64,000 bases of DNA from an uncultured Phaeodactylibacter sp. (GCA_913057245.1 CAJXNH010000017.1:1-64000); one strand, 5' to 3'. Shown: positions 24,908-35,095, counted from the stretch's first letter. The notes: a model not told the origin generated them from the letters alone. Program-made: numbers and translations.

Positions 24908-26086
24908 ATGCGAAAGCTAACTGCAGAATACATTTTTCCCGTAGTGGGAGCGCCCATCAGGCAAGGGGTTGTCGTTGTTGATGAGGTCGGTAGCGTACTT
25001 TCTGTCGATGCCCGTGAGCAACATGACCCAGCTACGCTTGAAGTCTATAAAGGTGTGATCATACCAGGCTTTGTCAATACACACTGCCACCTCGAGCTTT
25101 CTCATATGAAAGGCCGTGTGGATACCGGGACGGGACTGTTGCCATTTTTACAGCAGGTGGTTAAGTTTCGGGACATTCCCATGGAGGAGATCCTCGACGC
25201 CATCGACCGGGCCGATAAGGAAATGTATGAGGAAGGCATCGTAGCCGTAGGCGACATCTCCAATAAAACAGATACTGCGGCCCGCAAAGCCAAAAGCCCG
25301 ATCCGGTACTACACCTTTGTGGAGATGTTTGACTTTTTACAAGATAGCATGGCCGGGCAAACCTTTGATAATTATAAAGAAGTCTACGACGGACAGGCAG
25401 CAGGCAATGGCAATAAGAAAACAGCCGTACCTCATGCGCCTTACACCGTCTCTCCAACACTTTTCGAAAAAATCAACGCGCTTAATCCGGGTACAGATAG
25501 TACCGTTAGCATACACAACCAGGAAACAGAGCACGAAAACCAGTTTTTCCTCTCCAAGGAGGGTGGCTTTGTTGATTTTTATAATGCCTTCGGTTTTTCG
25601 GTCGAGCAGTTGAAGCCTACCGGGCAGCCATCTATCTACTATGCGATGCAGCATATGAACCCGGCCTGCCGTACACTTTTTGTACACAACACGATGACCA
25701 CGGCATCGGATATTCAGGCAGCACAAGCCTGGAGCGATAAGGTCTACTGGGCGACCTGCGCCAATGCTAATCTTTATATCGAGAATCGCCTGCCTAACTA
25801 CAAAGCCTTCGTGGACAACGGGGCGCGCATGACCATCGGTACGGACAGCCTGACCTCCAACTGGCAGCTATCGGTCCTGGAGGAAATGAAGACCATTGCC
25901 AAATATCAATCCTATGTGCCCTTCGAGACCCTGCTGCAGTGGGCAACGCTCAATGGGGCAGAAGCTTTGGGATACGAAGCAGAACTGGGCAGTATTGAGC
26001 CGGGCAAGGCACCCGGGCTCAATTTGCTGAGTATGGATGAAAGCCTTAAGCTTGAGGCCTCTACTCAGGTTCAGCGGTTGGTCTGA
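24908..26086 (+). CDS. Amidohydrolase (cytosine-deaminase-like superfamily)
   Basis: 392 residues. TIM-barrel amidohydrolase with metal ligands: HxH in '[12 protein letters not shown]', '[11 protein letters not shown]', a third His in '[11 protein letters not shown]', 'FVHNTM', and the final Asp in '[11 protein letters not shown]'. The 'THCHLELSH' form with 'GTDSLTSN' resembles aminodeoxyfutalosine deaminases and related N-deaminating hydrolases, so a futalosine-route menaquinone role is possible, but no other mqn gene is here. Its last 16 bases overlap the convergent lipoprotein gene. Likely co-transcribed with DUF1015. Confidence 0.85.
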   Translation: MRKLTAEYIFPVVGAPIRQGVVVVDEVGSVLSVDAREQHDPATLEVYKGVIIPGFVNTHCHLELSHMKGRVDTGTGLLPFLQQVVKFRDIPMEEILDAIDRADKEMYEEGIVAVGDISNKTDTAARKAKSPIRYYTFVEMFDFLQDSMAGQTFDNYKEVYDGQAAGNGNKKTAVPHAPYTVSPTLFEKINALNPGTDSTVSIHNQETEHENQFFLSKEGGFVDFYNAFGFSVEQLKPTGQPSIYYAMQHMNPACRTLFVHNTMTTASDIQAAQAWSDKVYWATCANANLYIENRLPNYKAFVDNGARMTIGTDSLTSNWQLSVLEEMKTIAKYQSYVPFETLLQWATLNGAEALGYEAELGSIEPGKAPGLNLLSMDESLKLEASTQVQRLV

Positions 26087-26580
26087 TCTGACCCGGTTTG
26101 GCTAAGCAACTGCGGATGACCCTGTGCTTCAGGGTCTTCTGGTAACTTGGACTGCAAAAACTCAGAAGCCACTTCCTGTAAGTCTTCTAACAGGCAATCG
26201 CTACAGGAAATTTTAAAGTGGATACGCTCTGCCAGCAGCATTTGTGCGGTGACGCCTTCCCGTTCCGGAAAATCATCTGTAGAAGGAGCAGGCCCAAAAT
26301 CATAGGCGGTAAGTGGACAGGGCGCGATTGGCCGGTCCATTAGTTCGAGGACCCGGATCAGGGGGGCATTCTTTACGAAGATCGTTTGCGGTCCAATGGC
26401 TAATGCTGAAGGTTGTTGCTCAAGCGCTGCACCAACCTGAATGTTCATCAGCCCATAGGCGGTATTTAACTGGTGCGTACCAAATAAGTCCGTAGACGTT
26501 GCGCTTAGTCCGGGCTGTGCCATAGGGCATGCCGAAAGCAAGGCAATACTGATTGCCTTCACAATTGTTAGGGTGTACAT
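26071..26580 (-). CDS. Hypothetical lipoprotein
   Basis: 169 residues with an N-terminal hydrophobic segment and a lipobox (LLSAC, Cys at about 18), so probably acylated and exported. The body is Pro/Glu-rich with a cysteine pair (SCSDC). No domain recognised. It is convergent with, and overlaps by 16 bases, the amidohydrolase gene. Confidence 0.65.
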   Translation of the reverse strand: MYTLTIVKAISIALLSACPMAQPGLSATSTDLFGTHQLNTAYGLMNIQVGAALEQQPSALAIGPQTIFVKNAPLIRVLELMDRPIAPCPLTAYDFGPAPSTDDFPEREGVTAQMLLAERIHFKISCSDCLLEDLQEVASEFLQSKLPEDPEAQGHPQLLSQTGSDQTNR

Positions 26581-26738
26581 GGTTTTTTAGGGTTGTTTTC
26601 TACTTACTATGTCGTGCGAATTGGCAAATTCCACAAAGTGGCGGCGAAAAAAGTTGAATTTTAACATTTCGGGCATGCGGAAGCCATAACTTCTGTACAG
26701 ATGTACAAGCCAGGCAGCCAAGTTCTCAGATTTACCCG

Positions 26739-26746
26739 TATCTTTG
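26739..26746 (+). promoter_or_regulatory. -7 box upstream of der
   Basis: TATCTTTG, a perfect TAnnTTTG match, 28 bases before the der ATG. I see no good TTTG at the expected -33 spacing, so this is a partial promoter call. Confidence 0.4.
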
Positions 26747-26774
26747 TGGGCTGTAAAAAATTGAATACAAAGCA

Positions 26775-28079
26775 ATGAGTAATAATATTGTAGCGGTTGT
26801 CGGCCGGCCCAACGTAGGTAAATCGACGCTATACAACCGGTTGATCGGAGAGCGGCAAGCCATTATTGATGATATCAGTGGCGTGACGCGTGACCGGCAA
26901 TACGGCACCAGCTACTGGAATGGGAAGACCTTCACGGTGGTTGACACCGGTGGTTTTGTGAAGCATTCCGAAGACATTTTTGAGGCGGCCATCCGCTCTC
27001 AGGTACAGATTGCTATCGAGGAAGCGAAGGTGATTGTCTTTATGGTGGATGTGACTACGGGCATTACAGACCTTGACGAAGAAGTAGCGAGTATGCTGCG
27101 GCGTACTGAAAAGCCGGTTTATCTTGCCGTCAATAAGGTTGACAACCACAATCGCATGATGGAGGCGAACGAATTCTGGAGCCTGGGCTTCGAGAATACC
27201 TTTTTCCTGTCTTCTTTGACGGGCAGCGGCTCGGGAGATCTGTTGGATGCCGTAGTGGAGCATATTGAAGAAAAGGAAGAGGAGCCCAGCCAGCTGCCGC
27301 GCTTTGCTATTGTGGGCCAGCCTAATGTGGGGAAGTCTTCCCTGACCAATGCACTGTTGGGGGAAGATCGGAATATCGTTACGGATATTGCGGGCACTAC
27401 CCGTGACTCTATACACTCCAAATATTCCAAGTTTGATAAGGAGTTTTTGCTTATTGATACGGCAGGAATACGTAAAAAGTCAAGGGTCCACGAAGACCTG
27501 GAGTTTTATTCTGTGATGCGCGCGATAAAAGCCATCGAGGAAGCCGATGTTTGCCTGCTGATGATCGATGCGCAAACGGGTATGGAGACGCAGGACATGA
27601 GCATCTTCCGGCTGGCACAACGCCGGAATAAAGGCATTGTCATCCTGGTGAATAAGTGGGACCTGCTGGAAAAGGAAACCAATACCGCCCGCGACTATGA
27701 GAAAGAACTCCGCAACCGGATTGCGCCGTTTTCGGACGTGCCTATTCTCTTTATTTCTGTTGCAGACAAGCAGCGGATTTTCCAGGCCGTGGAGGCCGGG
27801 CTTGAGGTTTATGAGAACCGAAGCCGGAAGATCAAAACCTCCACCCTTAATGAAGTGATGCTGGAAGCTATTGAGCGTTATCCGCCACCCTCTCACCGTG
27901 GGCGTTTTGTCAAAATCAAGTATGTCACACAGCTGCCGACCTACTATCCGGCATTTGCCTTTTTTTGCAACAACCCCAAACATGTGAAAGAGAACTACCG
28001 GCACTATCTGGAAAATCAGCTTCGAAAGCAGTTTAATTTTTCCGGAGTGCCCATTGGTGTATTTTTCCGTAAAAAATAG
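26775..28079 (+). CDS. der: Ribosome-assembly GTPase Der (EngA)
   Basis: 434 residues. Two tandem GTPase domains and a C-terminal KH-like domain. First P-loop GRPNVGKST (10-18) with 'DTGGF' and NKVD; second P-loop GQPNVGKSS (~180) with 'DTAGI' and 'NKWD'. The KH-like tail has 'PPSHRGRFVKIKYVTQ' and ends 'GVPIGVFFRKK'. It acts in 50S subunit maturation. Full-length and intact. A single gene between a convergent pair and rfbC, from which it is separated by 69 bases. Confidence 0.97.
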   Translation: MSNNIVAVVGRPNVGKSTLYNRLIGERQAIIDDISGVTRDRQYGTSYWNGKTFTVVDTGGFVKHSEDIFEAAIRSQVQIAIEEAKVIVFMVDVTTGITDLDEEVASMLRRTEKPVYLAVNKVDNHNRMMEANEFWSLGFENTFFLSSLTGSGSGDLLDAVVEHIEEKEEEPSQLPRFAIVGQPNVGKSSLTNALLGEDRNIVTDIAGTTRDSIHSKYSKFDKEFLLIDTAGIRKKSRVHEDLEFYSVMRAIKAIEEADVCLLMIDAQTGMETQDMSIFRLAQRRNKGIVILVNKWDLLEKETNTARDYEKELRNRIAPFSDVPILFISVADKQRIFQAVEAGLEVYENRSRKIKTSTLNEVMLEAIERYPPPSHRGRFVKIKYVTQLPTYYPAFAFFCNNPKHVKENYRHYLENQLRKQFNFSGVPIGVFFRKK

Positions 28080-28148
28080 CGATTTACCGCTGTGCTTTGG
28101 GAAAACCCGCAGGCAGCAATTATATTGCAGGCATAAAGTCAGACTAAT

Positions 28149-28697
28149 ATGCCATTTTTGGATACACCCATCGAAGGGTTGAAGATATTTGAGCCTCAGG
28201 TTTGGAAAGATGACCGGGGGTATTTTTACGAAGCTTTTAACCAGCAAAGGTTCGAGGAAGCGGGTATTACAGTGCCTTTTGTTCAGGATAATCAGGCACG
28301 CTCAACCCGGGGTGTATTGCGGGGGCTGCACTATCAGGTCGGTGAAATGGCTCAGGCCAAACTGGTCCGTGTACTCGAAGGGGAGATTCTGGATATGGTG
28401 GTGGATATCCGCCCTGGCTCAGCGACCTACGGTAAGTGGTTCAGCCTTCGGCTAAGTGCCGAAAACAAAAGGCAGCTTTTCGTGCCCCGTGGCTTCGCAC
28501 ATGGCTATCTCGTGCTCAGCCCCACGGCTGAATTTTTCTATAAATGCGATAACTTCTACTCTAAAGCGCACGAAGGTGGCATTCTGTTTAATGATGCTGA
28601 GCTGGGTATTGACTGGGAATTTGACCTCAATGAGGTAATCCTGTCTGAAAAGGATAAAGTGCAGCCTGCCTTTGGAGAGCACCGCCCGGTTTGGTAG
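28149..28697 (+). CDS. rfbC: dTDP-4-dehydrorhamnose 3,5-epimerase
   Basis: 182 residues, cytoplasmic cupin-type epimerase in dTDP-L-rhamnose synthesis. It has 'FVQDNQARSTRGVLRGLHYQ' with the catalytic-base His in GLHYQ, 'VDIRPGSATYGKW', 'FVPRGFAHGYLVLS' and the C-terminal 'ILSEKDK'. The usual partners rfbA, rfbB and rfbD are not adjacent; a different nucleotidyltransferase is at 57.9 kb. It is convergent with the choline-type symporter, with only six bases between the stops. Confidence 0.95.
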   Translation: MPFLDTPIEGLKIFEPQVWKDDRGYFYEAFNQQRFEEAGITVPFVQDNQARSTRGVLRGLHYQVGEMAQAKLVRVLEGEILDMVVDIRPGSATYGKWFSLRLSAENKRQLFVPRGFAHGYLVLSPTAEFFYKCDNFYSKAHEGGILFNDAELGIDWEFDLNEVILSEKDKVQPAFGEHRPVW

Positions 28698-28703
28698 GGT
28701 CAG

Positions 28704-30293
28704 TCAGTCGATTCTTTTCAACTCCTGTGGAGGGCTCCATCGCAGCGTTAGTCTCGAAACAATTACGATGGTCAGTAATCCTGACAACATCGATGTAGTG
28801 CGGAAAGGAAATAACGACATCCCATCTTCAACCATCGGGTATGGGAGCAGTAAGGGAATACCAAGGGTGGCATCTCCGCCTCCAAATCGCAGAAAAGCCG
28901 CAACCAACAAACCCGCCACCGCACCTATGGAATTGGCCCTGGGATCGAATAATGCGCATACCAACGCCGGAAATAACAGGCAATATACAAAGTCACTGCA
29001 AAGGAACCACAACTCATAAACACTCTGAATATTCAGTGCGATCAAGGTGGCAGCTACGCCAATGATCCAAATCATACGTTGTACGACCTTGCCCAGTCTG
29101 GCCGGTGAGGCTTTGGGTTGGACTAAAGGCCGGAAAACATTCCAACTGGCCATGGAGGACGCCGAAAGGATGGACGAATCAGCCGAGGACATCACGGCTG
29201 CGGCGATAGCGCCCAACCCAATGATGCCTACCCACGAGGGGGTAAGGTAACGGACCACCCACGGTAGGGTAGAGGCAGCGTCAGGTGGGGGCGGCAAACC
29301 TAGTGCAGCCCAGTCAGCCGCATGGGCAGCAATACCAATCACAACGGCAGGCACCGCAGCCAGTAGGCAAACTACTCCTGCAATCAGGGACAGCCGGACC
29401 GCAGTATCTGCATCTTTAGACGAGAGGACTCTTTGAAAGTACACCTGCCAGGGAATACCGCCAAAGATGAGGAGCAAAGCGTAATCCCACCAATTCCAGT
29501 AGTAGGCGCCCAGTGCTTCCCGGCTGGGCAGCAGGCTTGCAGCAGGACCGTAAGCTTGCTGGTATTCTGCCCAGGCTGCCGTCCATCCGCCAGTCTTGCC
29601 CAGTGCATAGGGTGTGACCAGCCACAATCCACCAAAGAGCAGGAGGAGTTGAACCACATCCGTGAGCGCTACCGCCCAGAGCCCGCCCAGCGCTGTGTAG
29701 GCAATGGTGATGACAGCGGAAACTATGATGGCGGTCGGGGTATCCAGTCCTGCTATAGCGCCGAAGGTTGTTCCTAAGGCGGTCAGAATAGCAGCGGTCC
29801 AGAAAAGCTCTCCGGACAGGGCGGGGAGGAACAGAAGGGCTGTAGTCCGTTTTCCAAACCGTTGTTCCAGCGGGTCCAAAAGGGTATGAAAGCGGTAGGT
29901 CCGCATCCGGCGTGCAAAAAACAGACCGCCAACAACCAGGCTTAGCGCATAGCCCCAGGGCGCCTGCACCCATACGAGCCCGGCACTGGCTGTATATTCT
30001 GCGGTACCGTTGATGTAGCCTCCTCCAACCCAGGTCGCACTCATGGTGAAAATAGCAAGAAAAAGAGGCAGCTGCCGCCCGGCCAGCATCAGGCTCTCAC
30101 TATCGTTGCCCTGTCTCAGGGTTGCTGCATAGGCACCCACACCGAAAATGAGGGCATAGAAGAACATCATCGCCAGGTAGGCCGGCCAGCTGAGGGGCTG
30201 ATCGGTGAAGAAGTGCAGGTATGCTCCTCCAAGGCCAAGGAGGATTAAAAGAACGATGGAGGGACGGAGTAATCGCCAGGTCTGAAAGGGCAT
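28704..30293 (-). CDS. SSS-family transporter closely resembling high-affinity choline transporter CHT1
   Basis: 529 residues, about 13 membrane helices, Na+-coupled. It follows the animal CHT1 sequence motif by motif: 'WVGGGYINGTAEYT', 'GLVWVQAPWGYALSLVVGGL', 'TDVVQL', 'GGIPWQVYFQRVLSS', 'AVMSSADSSILSASSMASWN', 'SDFVYCLLFPALVCALF'. General SSS members do not share these blocks so completely, so choline is the best substrate guess. It is divergent from a phosphatidylcholine synthase gene, which uses free choline. The start at 30293 gives a short basic N-terminus before the first helix. Substrate call is inference from recalled sequence likeness plus context. Confidence 0.85.
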   Translation of the reverse strand: MPFQTWRLLRPSIVLLILLGLGGAYLHFFTDQPLSWPAYLAMMFFYALIFGVGAYAATLRQGNDSESLMLAGRQLPLFLAIFTMSATWVGGGYINGTAEYTASAGLVWVQAPWGYALSLVVGGLFFARRMRTYRFHTLLDPLEQRFGKRTTALLFLPALSGELFWTAAILTALGTTFGAIAGLDTPTAIIVSAVITIAYTALGGLWAVALTDVVQLLLLFGGLWLVTPYALGKTGGWTAAWAEYQQAYGPAASLLPSREALGAYYWNWWDYALLLIFGGIPWQVYFQRVLSSKDADTAVRLSLIAGVVCLLAAVPAVVIGIAAHAADWAALGLPPPPDAASTLPWVVRYLTPSWVGIIGLGAIAAAVMSSADSSILSASSMASWNVFRPLVQPKASPARLGKVVQRMIWIIGVAATLIALNIQSVYELWFLCSDFVYCLLFPALVCALFDPRANSIGAVAGLLVAAFLRFGGGDATLGIPLLLPYPMVEDGMSLFPFRTTSMLSGLLTIVIVSRLTLRWSPPQELKRID

Positions 30294-30355
30294 AGGCCGG
30301 TTATTCTGAAATGCCGAAAATTACTCATATTTTAGCGCTACAGCAAGATCAATCT

Positions 30356-31072
30356 ATGGGGAAGCCGTACACCACTGTTCAGCGGGCTCAGGCCTGGGCT
30401 GTCCATCTCTTTACCGCAAGTGGGATCATCACCGTGTTCATGGCAATGGTGGAATGTACAAGACACAACTTTACCCATGCCATGTGGTGGCTGCTGGCAG
30501 CTCAGGTTATTGATGGAGTCGACGGTACGCTGGCCCGGCGCTTCAAAGTCACTGAAGTGCTGCCAGAGATGAGCGGTAAGAGTATAGATTTTGTAATCGA
30601 CTTTGCCGGGTACGCCATAATCCCGGCATTTCTCATCTATCAGGCGGGAATTATCGATGCCCCCTATGATTTATGGGCCGCTTTTCTCATTTTGGTTACT
30701 TCAGCTGTTTACTACGGAAAATCGGGCATGATCTCAGCGGATTACTACTTCATCGGCTTTCCGGTGATGTGGAATATGGTGGCTTTCTACCTCCTTTTCG
30801 TATTTGAGTTGGAAAGCGCCGTTAACCTTTTGTTTATAATATTGCTGGCGGTGCTACAGTTTATACCGGTGAAGTTTGCCTACCCAAGCCGGACGGAACG
30901 GTGGCGGGCAGGTAATCTGATAGCGACAGTGGTCTTTATCATCTCTATGGTAGGATTGTTGTGGTATCAGCCCCGGGAAATGCCGGTCTTTTGGTGGGGC
31001 AGTATATTGTCCCTGCTTTATTTCGGCATTTTTGCTGTACTAGCTACCTTTTGGTTTGACCGCCGACGATAA
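30356..31072 (+). CDS. pcs: Phosphatidylcholine synthase (CDP-alcohol phosphatidyltransferase family)
   Basis: 238 residues, integral membrane, about eight helices. It has the Pcs-type opening 'AQAWAVHLFTASGIITVFMAM', the CDP-alcohol motif as 'VIDGVDGTLARRF' (DGxDGxxAR) continuing 'GKSIDFVIDFAGYAIIPAFL' with the downstream Asp residues, matching bacterial phosphatidylcholine synthases that condense CDP-diacylglycerol with choline. A longer frame begins at 30311, but that would leave 17 bases to the divergent start; the ATG at 30356 leaves room for promoters and matches the short family N-terminus. It pairs functionally with the divergent choline-type symporter. Confidence 0.88.
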   Translation: MGKPYTTVQRAQAWAVHLFTASGIITVFMAMVECTRHNFTHAMWWLLAAQVIDGVDGTLARRFKVTEVLPEMSGKSIDFVIDFAGYAIIPAFLIYQAGIIDAPYDLWAAFLILVTSAVYYGKSGMISADYYFIGFPVMWNMVAFYLLFVFELESAVNLLFIILLAVLQFIPVKFAYPSRTERWRAGNLIATVVFIISMVGLLWYQPREMPVFWWGSILSLLYFGIFAVLATFWFDRRR

Positions 31073-31223
31073 TTAGGGGCAAATGGGCTTAAAGACGCAG
31101 TTTCTAAACCCAAAACCAGAATTCGACGTTACAAATTCGGCATTTACTCGTCTCAAAGGCAAATAAATGTTGAGTTCGGTACCATTGTAAATATTTTTAA
31201 ACTAACAAAACGTGTTTGTTATC

Positions 31224-32036
31224 GTGAAAAGGACAATGATTTTAGCGGGTGTTTTTGCAATTTTTGGACTGTTTTCCAATACGCTTAATGCACAGGAAGA
31301 AGAACAAGCAGCTTCGGCTGCCAGCCTCTACAACGACGGCCTGGCTAAGCTGAAAGCGAAAGAGTATGATGCAGCGTTTGAGCTAATGGGCCAGGCGCTG
31401 GAAACAGCTGATTCTTCTTCGGAGACAGATATCAAGGTCATGAAACTGGCTAAGAAAAATGGTGCCATTGCAGCTTACTACGTAGGCACTAGTGCACGTA
31501 AAGCTGATGACCATGAAAAAGCGCTTGAAGCTTATCAGCAGGGAGTGGACTATAACCCCGGCTTCTATGCCAATTACATTGGCAAGGCACAGGCCCTCGA
31601 AGGTATGGATATGATGGCTAAAGCTGTTGGCGCTTATCAAACTGCAGGTGTAGCTTGCGAAAAGGCTGGTAAAGCAGACAAAGCTGAGCAGATGAACAGC
31701 AAAGCTGAGAACATGGTTGCTGTGGCCTGGGGCGACAAAGACTGGGCTTTGGTTAAGGATATGGCTGCAGCTTATCTCGAAGGCGGTGAGAGTGCAGATG
31801 TCCATTATTACCTTAGCGATGCACTTTTAAGCGATGGTAGTAAGGATGATGCACTCATGCATGCTGAAAAAGCAATTGAGCTGACTGCTGATGGCGCAGA
31901 CAAATACCTGATGCAGAAGGCGGAAATCCTAAAGGCTAAAGGGGATACCGCTGGCGCTATTGAGGCGTATAAGATGATCACAGACAGTAAGTACGTTGAG
32001 CGTGCGAAATACGAAATCGGACAGCTGGGCGGCTAA
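31224..32036 (+). CDS. Exported tetratricopeptide-repeat protein
   Basis: 270 residues. Signal peptide MKRTMILAGVFAIFGLFSNTLNA cleaved before QEEE. TPR-type helix pairs follow ('ASLYNDGLAKLKAKEYDAAFELMGQAL', 'DDHEKALEAYQQGVDYNPGF', 'MAKAVGAYQTAGVACEKAGKADKAE', 'KDDALMHAEKAIELTADGADKYLMQKAEILKAKGDTAGAIEAYK'). It is probably a periplasmic scaffold. Initiation is likely at GTG 31224, with an in-frame GTG at 31212 as alternative; neither is ATG, and the first ATG (31236) would leave a poor signal n-region. Confidence 0.85.
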   Translation: MKRTMILAGVFAIFGLFSNTLNAQEEEQAASAASLYNDGLAKLKAKEYDAAFELMGQALETADSSSETDIKVMKLAKKNGAIAAYYVGTSARKADDHEKALEAYQQGVDYNPGFYANYIGKAQALEGMDMMAKAVGAYQTAGVACEKAGKADKAEQMNSKAENMVAVAWGDKDWALVKDMAAAYLEGGESADVHYYLSDALLSDGSKDDALMHAEKAIELTADGADKYLMQKAEILKAKGDTAGAIEAYKMITDSKYVERAKYEIGQLGG

Positions 32037-32058
32037 TGCAAAGTTTGGTCCTATAAAA

Positions 32059-32098
32059 AAAAGCCCCGGGTCGCCTTATTGGCGGGCCCGGGGCTTTT
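32059..32098. terminator. Bidirectional terminator
   Basis: AAAAGCCCCGGG (32059-32070) pairs with CCCGGGGCTTTT (32087-32098), with inner CGCC/GGCG extension. T-tracts on both strands serve the TPR gene and the convergent T9SS cargo gene. Confidence 0.85.
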
Positions 32099-32118
32099 GT
32101 TTTTAGCTTATCTTATGG

Positions 32119-34920
32119 TCATCGGCTGTTCGTAATCAGCTCAATGTAACCCTTTAGGATTTCAGGGCCAGGCTGAATGCCGGTAACCCGCTGCTCAAAG
32201 TAACGGCAATTGTAGAAGTAGGTCCCGTCCTCAAGTGCCTGTCCCTGCAGATTGGTGCCGTCCCAGTTGAGATCCGGGTCATTGGTGGTGAATACGACTT
32301 GCCCCCAGCGGTTAAATACGGTGAATTCCACCCGGTCAATAAAGCAGTAGGGGTAAGGGCGGAAAACATCATTTTGCCCGTCCCCATTGGGCGTAAAGGC
32401 ATTCGGCAGTTGATAAAAGGGGCAATTGTCAACGCAGATGATGTTGCTAAACTCACTTTCGTTGGCGAAGGTGTCCACCGCCGTAACGGCATAGCAACCG
32501 GCAATGCCTATCTCCGGTTTATGGTCGTAAACAGTGAGTCTGGAATCGTCGATGGAGGCGATAAACTCAAAATCGCTGCCTTCGAAAGGCGCATAGTAAA
32601 TCCGGTAGCCAACCACATCGTCGGTCTCCTCGCAAATGTCCATTGGGTTGACCCAGTCCAGCGTATTGGCAAGGGCTTCTTCATCCGAGCAGTCGGTTTG
32701 GGTGTCGCAGCCGTTTGTCACCTCAAGGGTAGGTGGGCAAGGTGCGATATTGTCGATGGGGATACTGCAATTCCTCTGGGAGTTATTCAGTAGTGGACCG
32801 GGGATGCCCTCTATACCATAGGTGCCGGCTGAGCGGATGTAGTAGCAATATTCGGTGCCGTTGATAAGGTCCTCGTCCCGGTAAAGAGGCTCCGTTACAG
32901 TAGTCAGGGAGTCATAGGTCCCACTGCTGTTTTCTCTGAAAATGGTGTATTCAAAGTTATTCCAGGGCACATTTTCCGACCAGGAAAGGATATTAGTGTT
33001 GTCCGTTGGCTCAATGTTAAGGAATACGGAAGATGCAGGGTTGGTCAGGCCAAGCGGCTCGCTCTCGTTATTGACGTAGAATGCGACGATATAGCTGTAG
33101 GATTGCTCAGCGGTATTCAGCCCGGTATCCACAAAGCAGGTATCATTGGCACCAGCAAATGTCGGGCTGCTGAAAGTGATACCGATCGGCTGGAAAGCAT
33201 CCTCTGGCGGGTTTTGCCCCTCGGCTCGTAGGACTTCATAAACGTACGGTCCGGGGTTGAGTAAGGTGTCCAAATCCTCTGCTACAGGTTTGGACCAGCA
33301 GACCTCCATCTCACCACTGCCTGTATCTGTGGTGAGTACGCTTACATTGGTAATCAACGGGATATCCCGGTTGAGCTGCACGCAGATGGAATCCGATGCG
33401 AGGCTTTCCACCGGGTTGTAGGTGGTATTGCCAGTCGGAGTAGTGAGCGCGAACTCGGCTAAGATGCGGTAGCAATAGGTGCGCCCCCGCTCCACATTGG
33501 TATCGGTATAAACATACCTGCTATCCTCCATGTCCATGATGGGCACATTGAAAAGCTTGGTATACCCGCTGCCATCCAGACCAGGGGTGCAGGTGTCGCG
33601 CACGAAGTTGGCGCTGCCTTCCCGCCTCCATACGGTAAAGCCGCGGAAGTAATTATTTTCGGTATCCTCGCAGGCGTAAGGCATCTGCCAGGAGACATTG
33701 ACTTCATTGGACTGTGGCTCGGCCTGCACATCCTCGGGGGGCGGTCCCACTACTTTTATACGTACGGTTTTGAGGGTCGCCAGCCCGGTGGTGTCGCCAA
33801 AGCCATTATCAGTCGCTTTGAAGACGACCTGATAGAATTGGGCGCTAATGGCTTCGCAAGGGACATCCCAGCGGAAGGTCTTAACCAAGGGGTCTTCTTC
33901 AAAAGTTTCTGTATTGGGCGTGAAGGTTGCTGGCCCGTAAGTGACCTCGAACGGACCTCCCAGGGCGGTCAGGCGGACCAGCTGTTCGTCTTCGGAGAGC
34001 GGTGCGGTAGCACGGACATCAAACTCCAGTACATTGCCGGCGATGACGCAGACTTCATCGAAGGGGACTTCCACAACAGGAGGGAGGTTTTCGCATTCCT
34101 CTACGAGTATCTGCATGTCCCTTACAATAGAGCCTATTTGCTGCCCATTGCGGTACTCACGTATGAGAATGGCGATGTTGTACTCGCCTGCGCGTTGTGG
34201 GGCATCCCAGACAATATCGCCAGTTAGCGAGTCAATGGTGATTTGATTATTGGGGCCCGGGTTAATCGCGGTAACCTCTTGATAGTTGGGTACCGGGAGA
34301 TTCACATCCTGCATAGGCGTGATAAACTCATAGGTCAGGCTGTCGTTGTCGGCATCGAAGGCATTAGGGTTGTGGGTAAATACCCGGCCTACGCAGCCGA
34401 TATCAATCGGGGGCTGCAGGAGTATAGGCGAATTGTTGCAGCCCTGAGCCTGAGGGTTGAGAAAGGTATATTCTGTTTGTATATGAAAACGGACCTGATC
34501 GGAATTCGGGAAGTTGACGTTTAGGATGCCACCATTCCGGTTGGGGTCGGTCATGGAGATGGTGTAGGTTGTCCTTGCCGGATAGGTGTGGGTAGCGATG
34601 TAAAAATTGCGCTTGGTATCATTTTCAAGAATGACCCCCTGAGGTGGGCTACCCGGACCATTGGAACGGGCCACTCGCTCGCAGAAGCCATCTCCCCAGC
34701 AGATGGTGAGCGTATCCCGGTCAGCAGGGATACTACTGGCTTTGGTGTAGGTGATCACAGTAGCCTGTACAGTTAGCCCGTTTGGACCTGTGCAGTCCCC
34801 ATCTACAAGTTCTACTCTGATTTCACCAGCCCGGTTGTGGGTAGCAAGCAGGGTGGAAGCCCCTGTCGTTAGAAACAGCAATAAAAGCAGAAAGCGTTGT
34901 GTATAGAATCGGTAAGACAT
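32119..34920 (-). CDS. Large T9SS type B (gliding-motility C-terminal domain) secreted protein
   Basis: 933 residues. A signal peptide ends near 'STLLATHNRAG'. The N-terminal ~380 residues hold beta-sandwich repeats ('GEIRVELVDG', 'PISYTF..' type, 'FDADNDSLTYEFITPM' cadherin/PKD-like with Asp-rich turns), followed by fibronectin-III-like modules ('NEVNVSWQMPYACED', 'GSGEMEVCWSKPV', 'TNILSWSENVPW'). It ends in the type B sorting domain: 'LPNAFTPNGDGQNDVFRPYPYCFIDRVEFTVFNRWGQVVF', 'NWDGTNLQGQALEDGTYFY', 'KGYIELI'. It should be exported through the type IX machinery and attached to or released from the surface. Cysteine-rich throughout. Ligand unknown. Confidence 0.92.
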   Translation of the reverse strand: MSYRFYTQRFLLLLLFLTTGASTLLATHNRAGEIRVELVDGDCTGPNGLTVQATVITYTKASSIPADRDTLTICWGDGFCERVARSNGPGSPPQGVILENDTKRNFYIATHTYPARTTYTISMTDPNRNGGILNVNFPNSDQVRFHIQTEYTFLNPQAQGCNNSPILLQPPIDIGCVGRVFTHNPNAFDADNDSLTYEFITPMQDVNLPVPNYQEVTAINPGPNNQITIDSLTGDIVWDAPQRAGEYNIAILIREYRNGQQIGSIVRDMQILVEECENLPPVVEVPFDEVCVIAGNVLEFDVRATAPLSEDEQLVRLTALGGPFEVTYGPATFTPNTETFEEDPLVKTFRWDVPCEAISAQFYQVVFKATDNGFGDTTGLATLKTVRIKVVGPPPEDVQAEPQSNEVNVSWQMPYACEDTENNYFRGFTVWRREGSANFVRDTCTPGLDGSGYTKLFNVPIMDMEDSRYVYTDTNVERGRTYCYRILAEFALTTPTGNTTYNPVESLASDSICVQLNRDIPLITNVSVLTTDTGSGEMEVCWSKPVAEDLDTLLNPGPYVYEVLRAEGQNPPEDAFQPIGITFSSPTFAGANDTCFVDTGLNTAEQSYSYIVAFYVNNESEPLGLTNPASSVFLNIEPTDNTNILSWSENVPWNNFEYTIFRENSSGTYDSLTTVTEPLYRDEDLINGTEYCYYIRSAGTYGIEGIPGPLLNNSQRNCSIPIDNIAPCPPTLEVTNGCDTQTDCSDEEALANTLDWVNPMDICEETDDVVGYRIYYAPFEGSDFEFIASIDDSRLTVYDHKPEIGIAGCYAVTAVDTFANESEFSNIICVDNCPFYQLPNAFTPNGDGQNDVFRPYPYCFIDRVEFTVFNRWGQVVFTTNDPDLNWDGTNLQGQALEDGTYFYNCRYFEQRVTGIQPGPEILKGYIELITNSR

Positions 34921-35095
34921 AGGCGTAGGTATTTGTACAGTTTTCTGATAAGGCAGCCCTGGCGTTAGGCGCTCACACTCATAGTCTTTTTCAATTTACT
35001 GATTTACAAACTTTAAAACGGCCATTGTACGGAAATAGTTTGTAAGCTGTACGGCCTATGTGCTAATATTTCAGAGGAAAGAGGGTAAGTAATGA

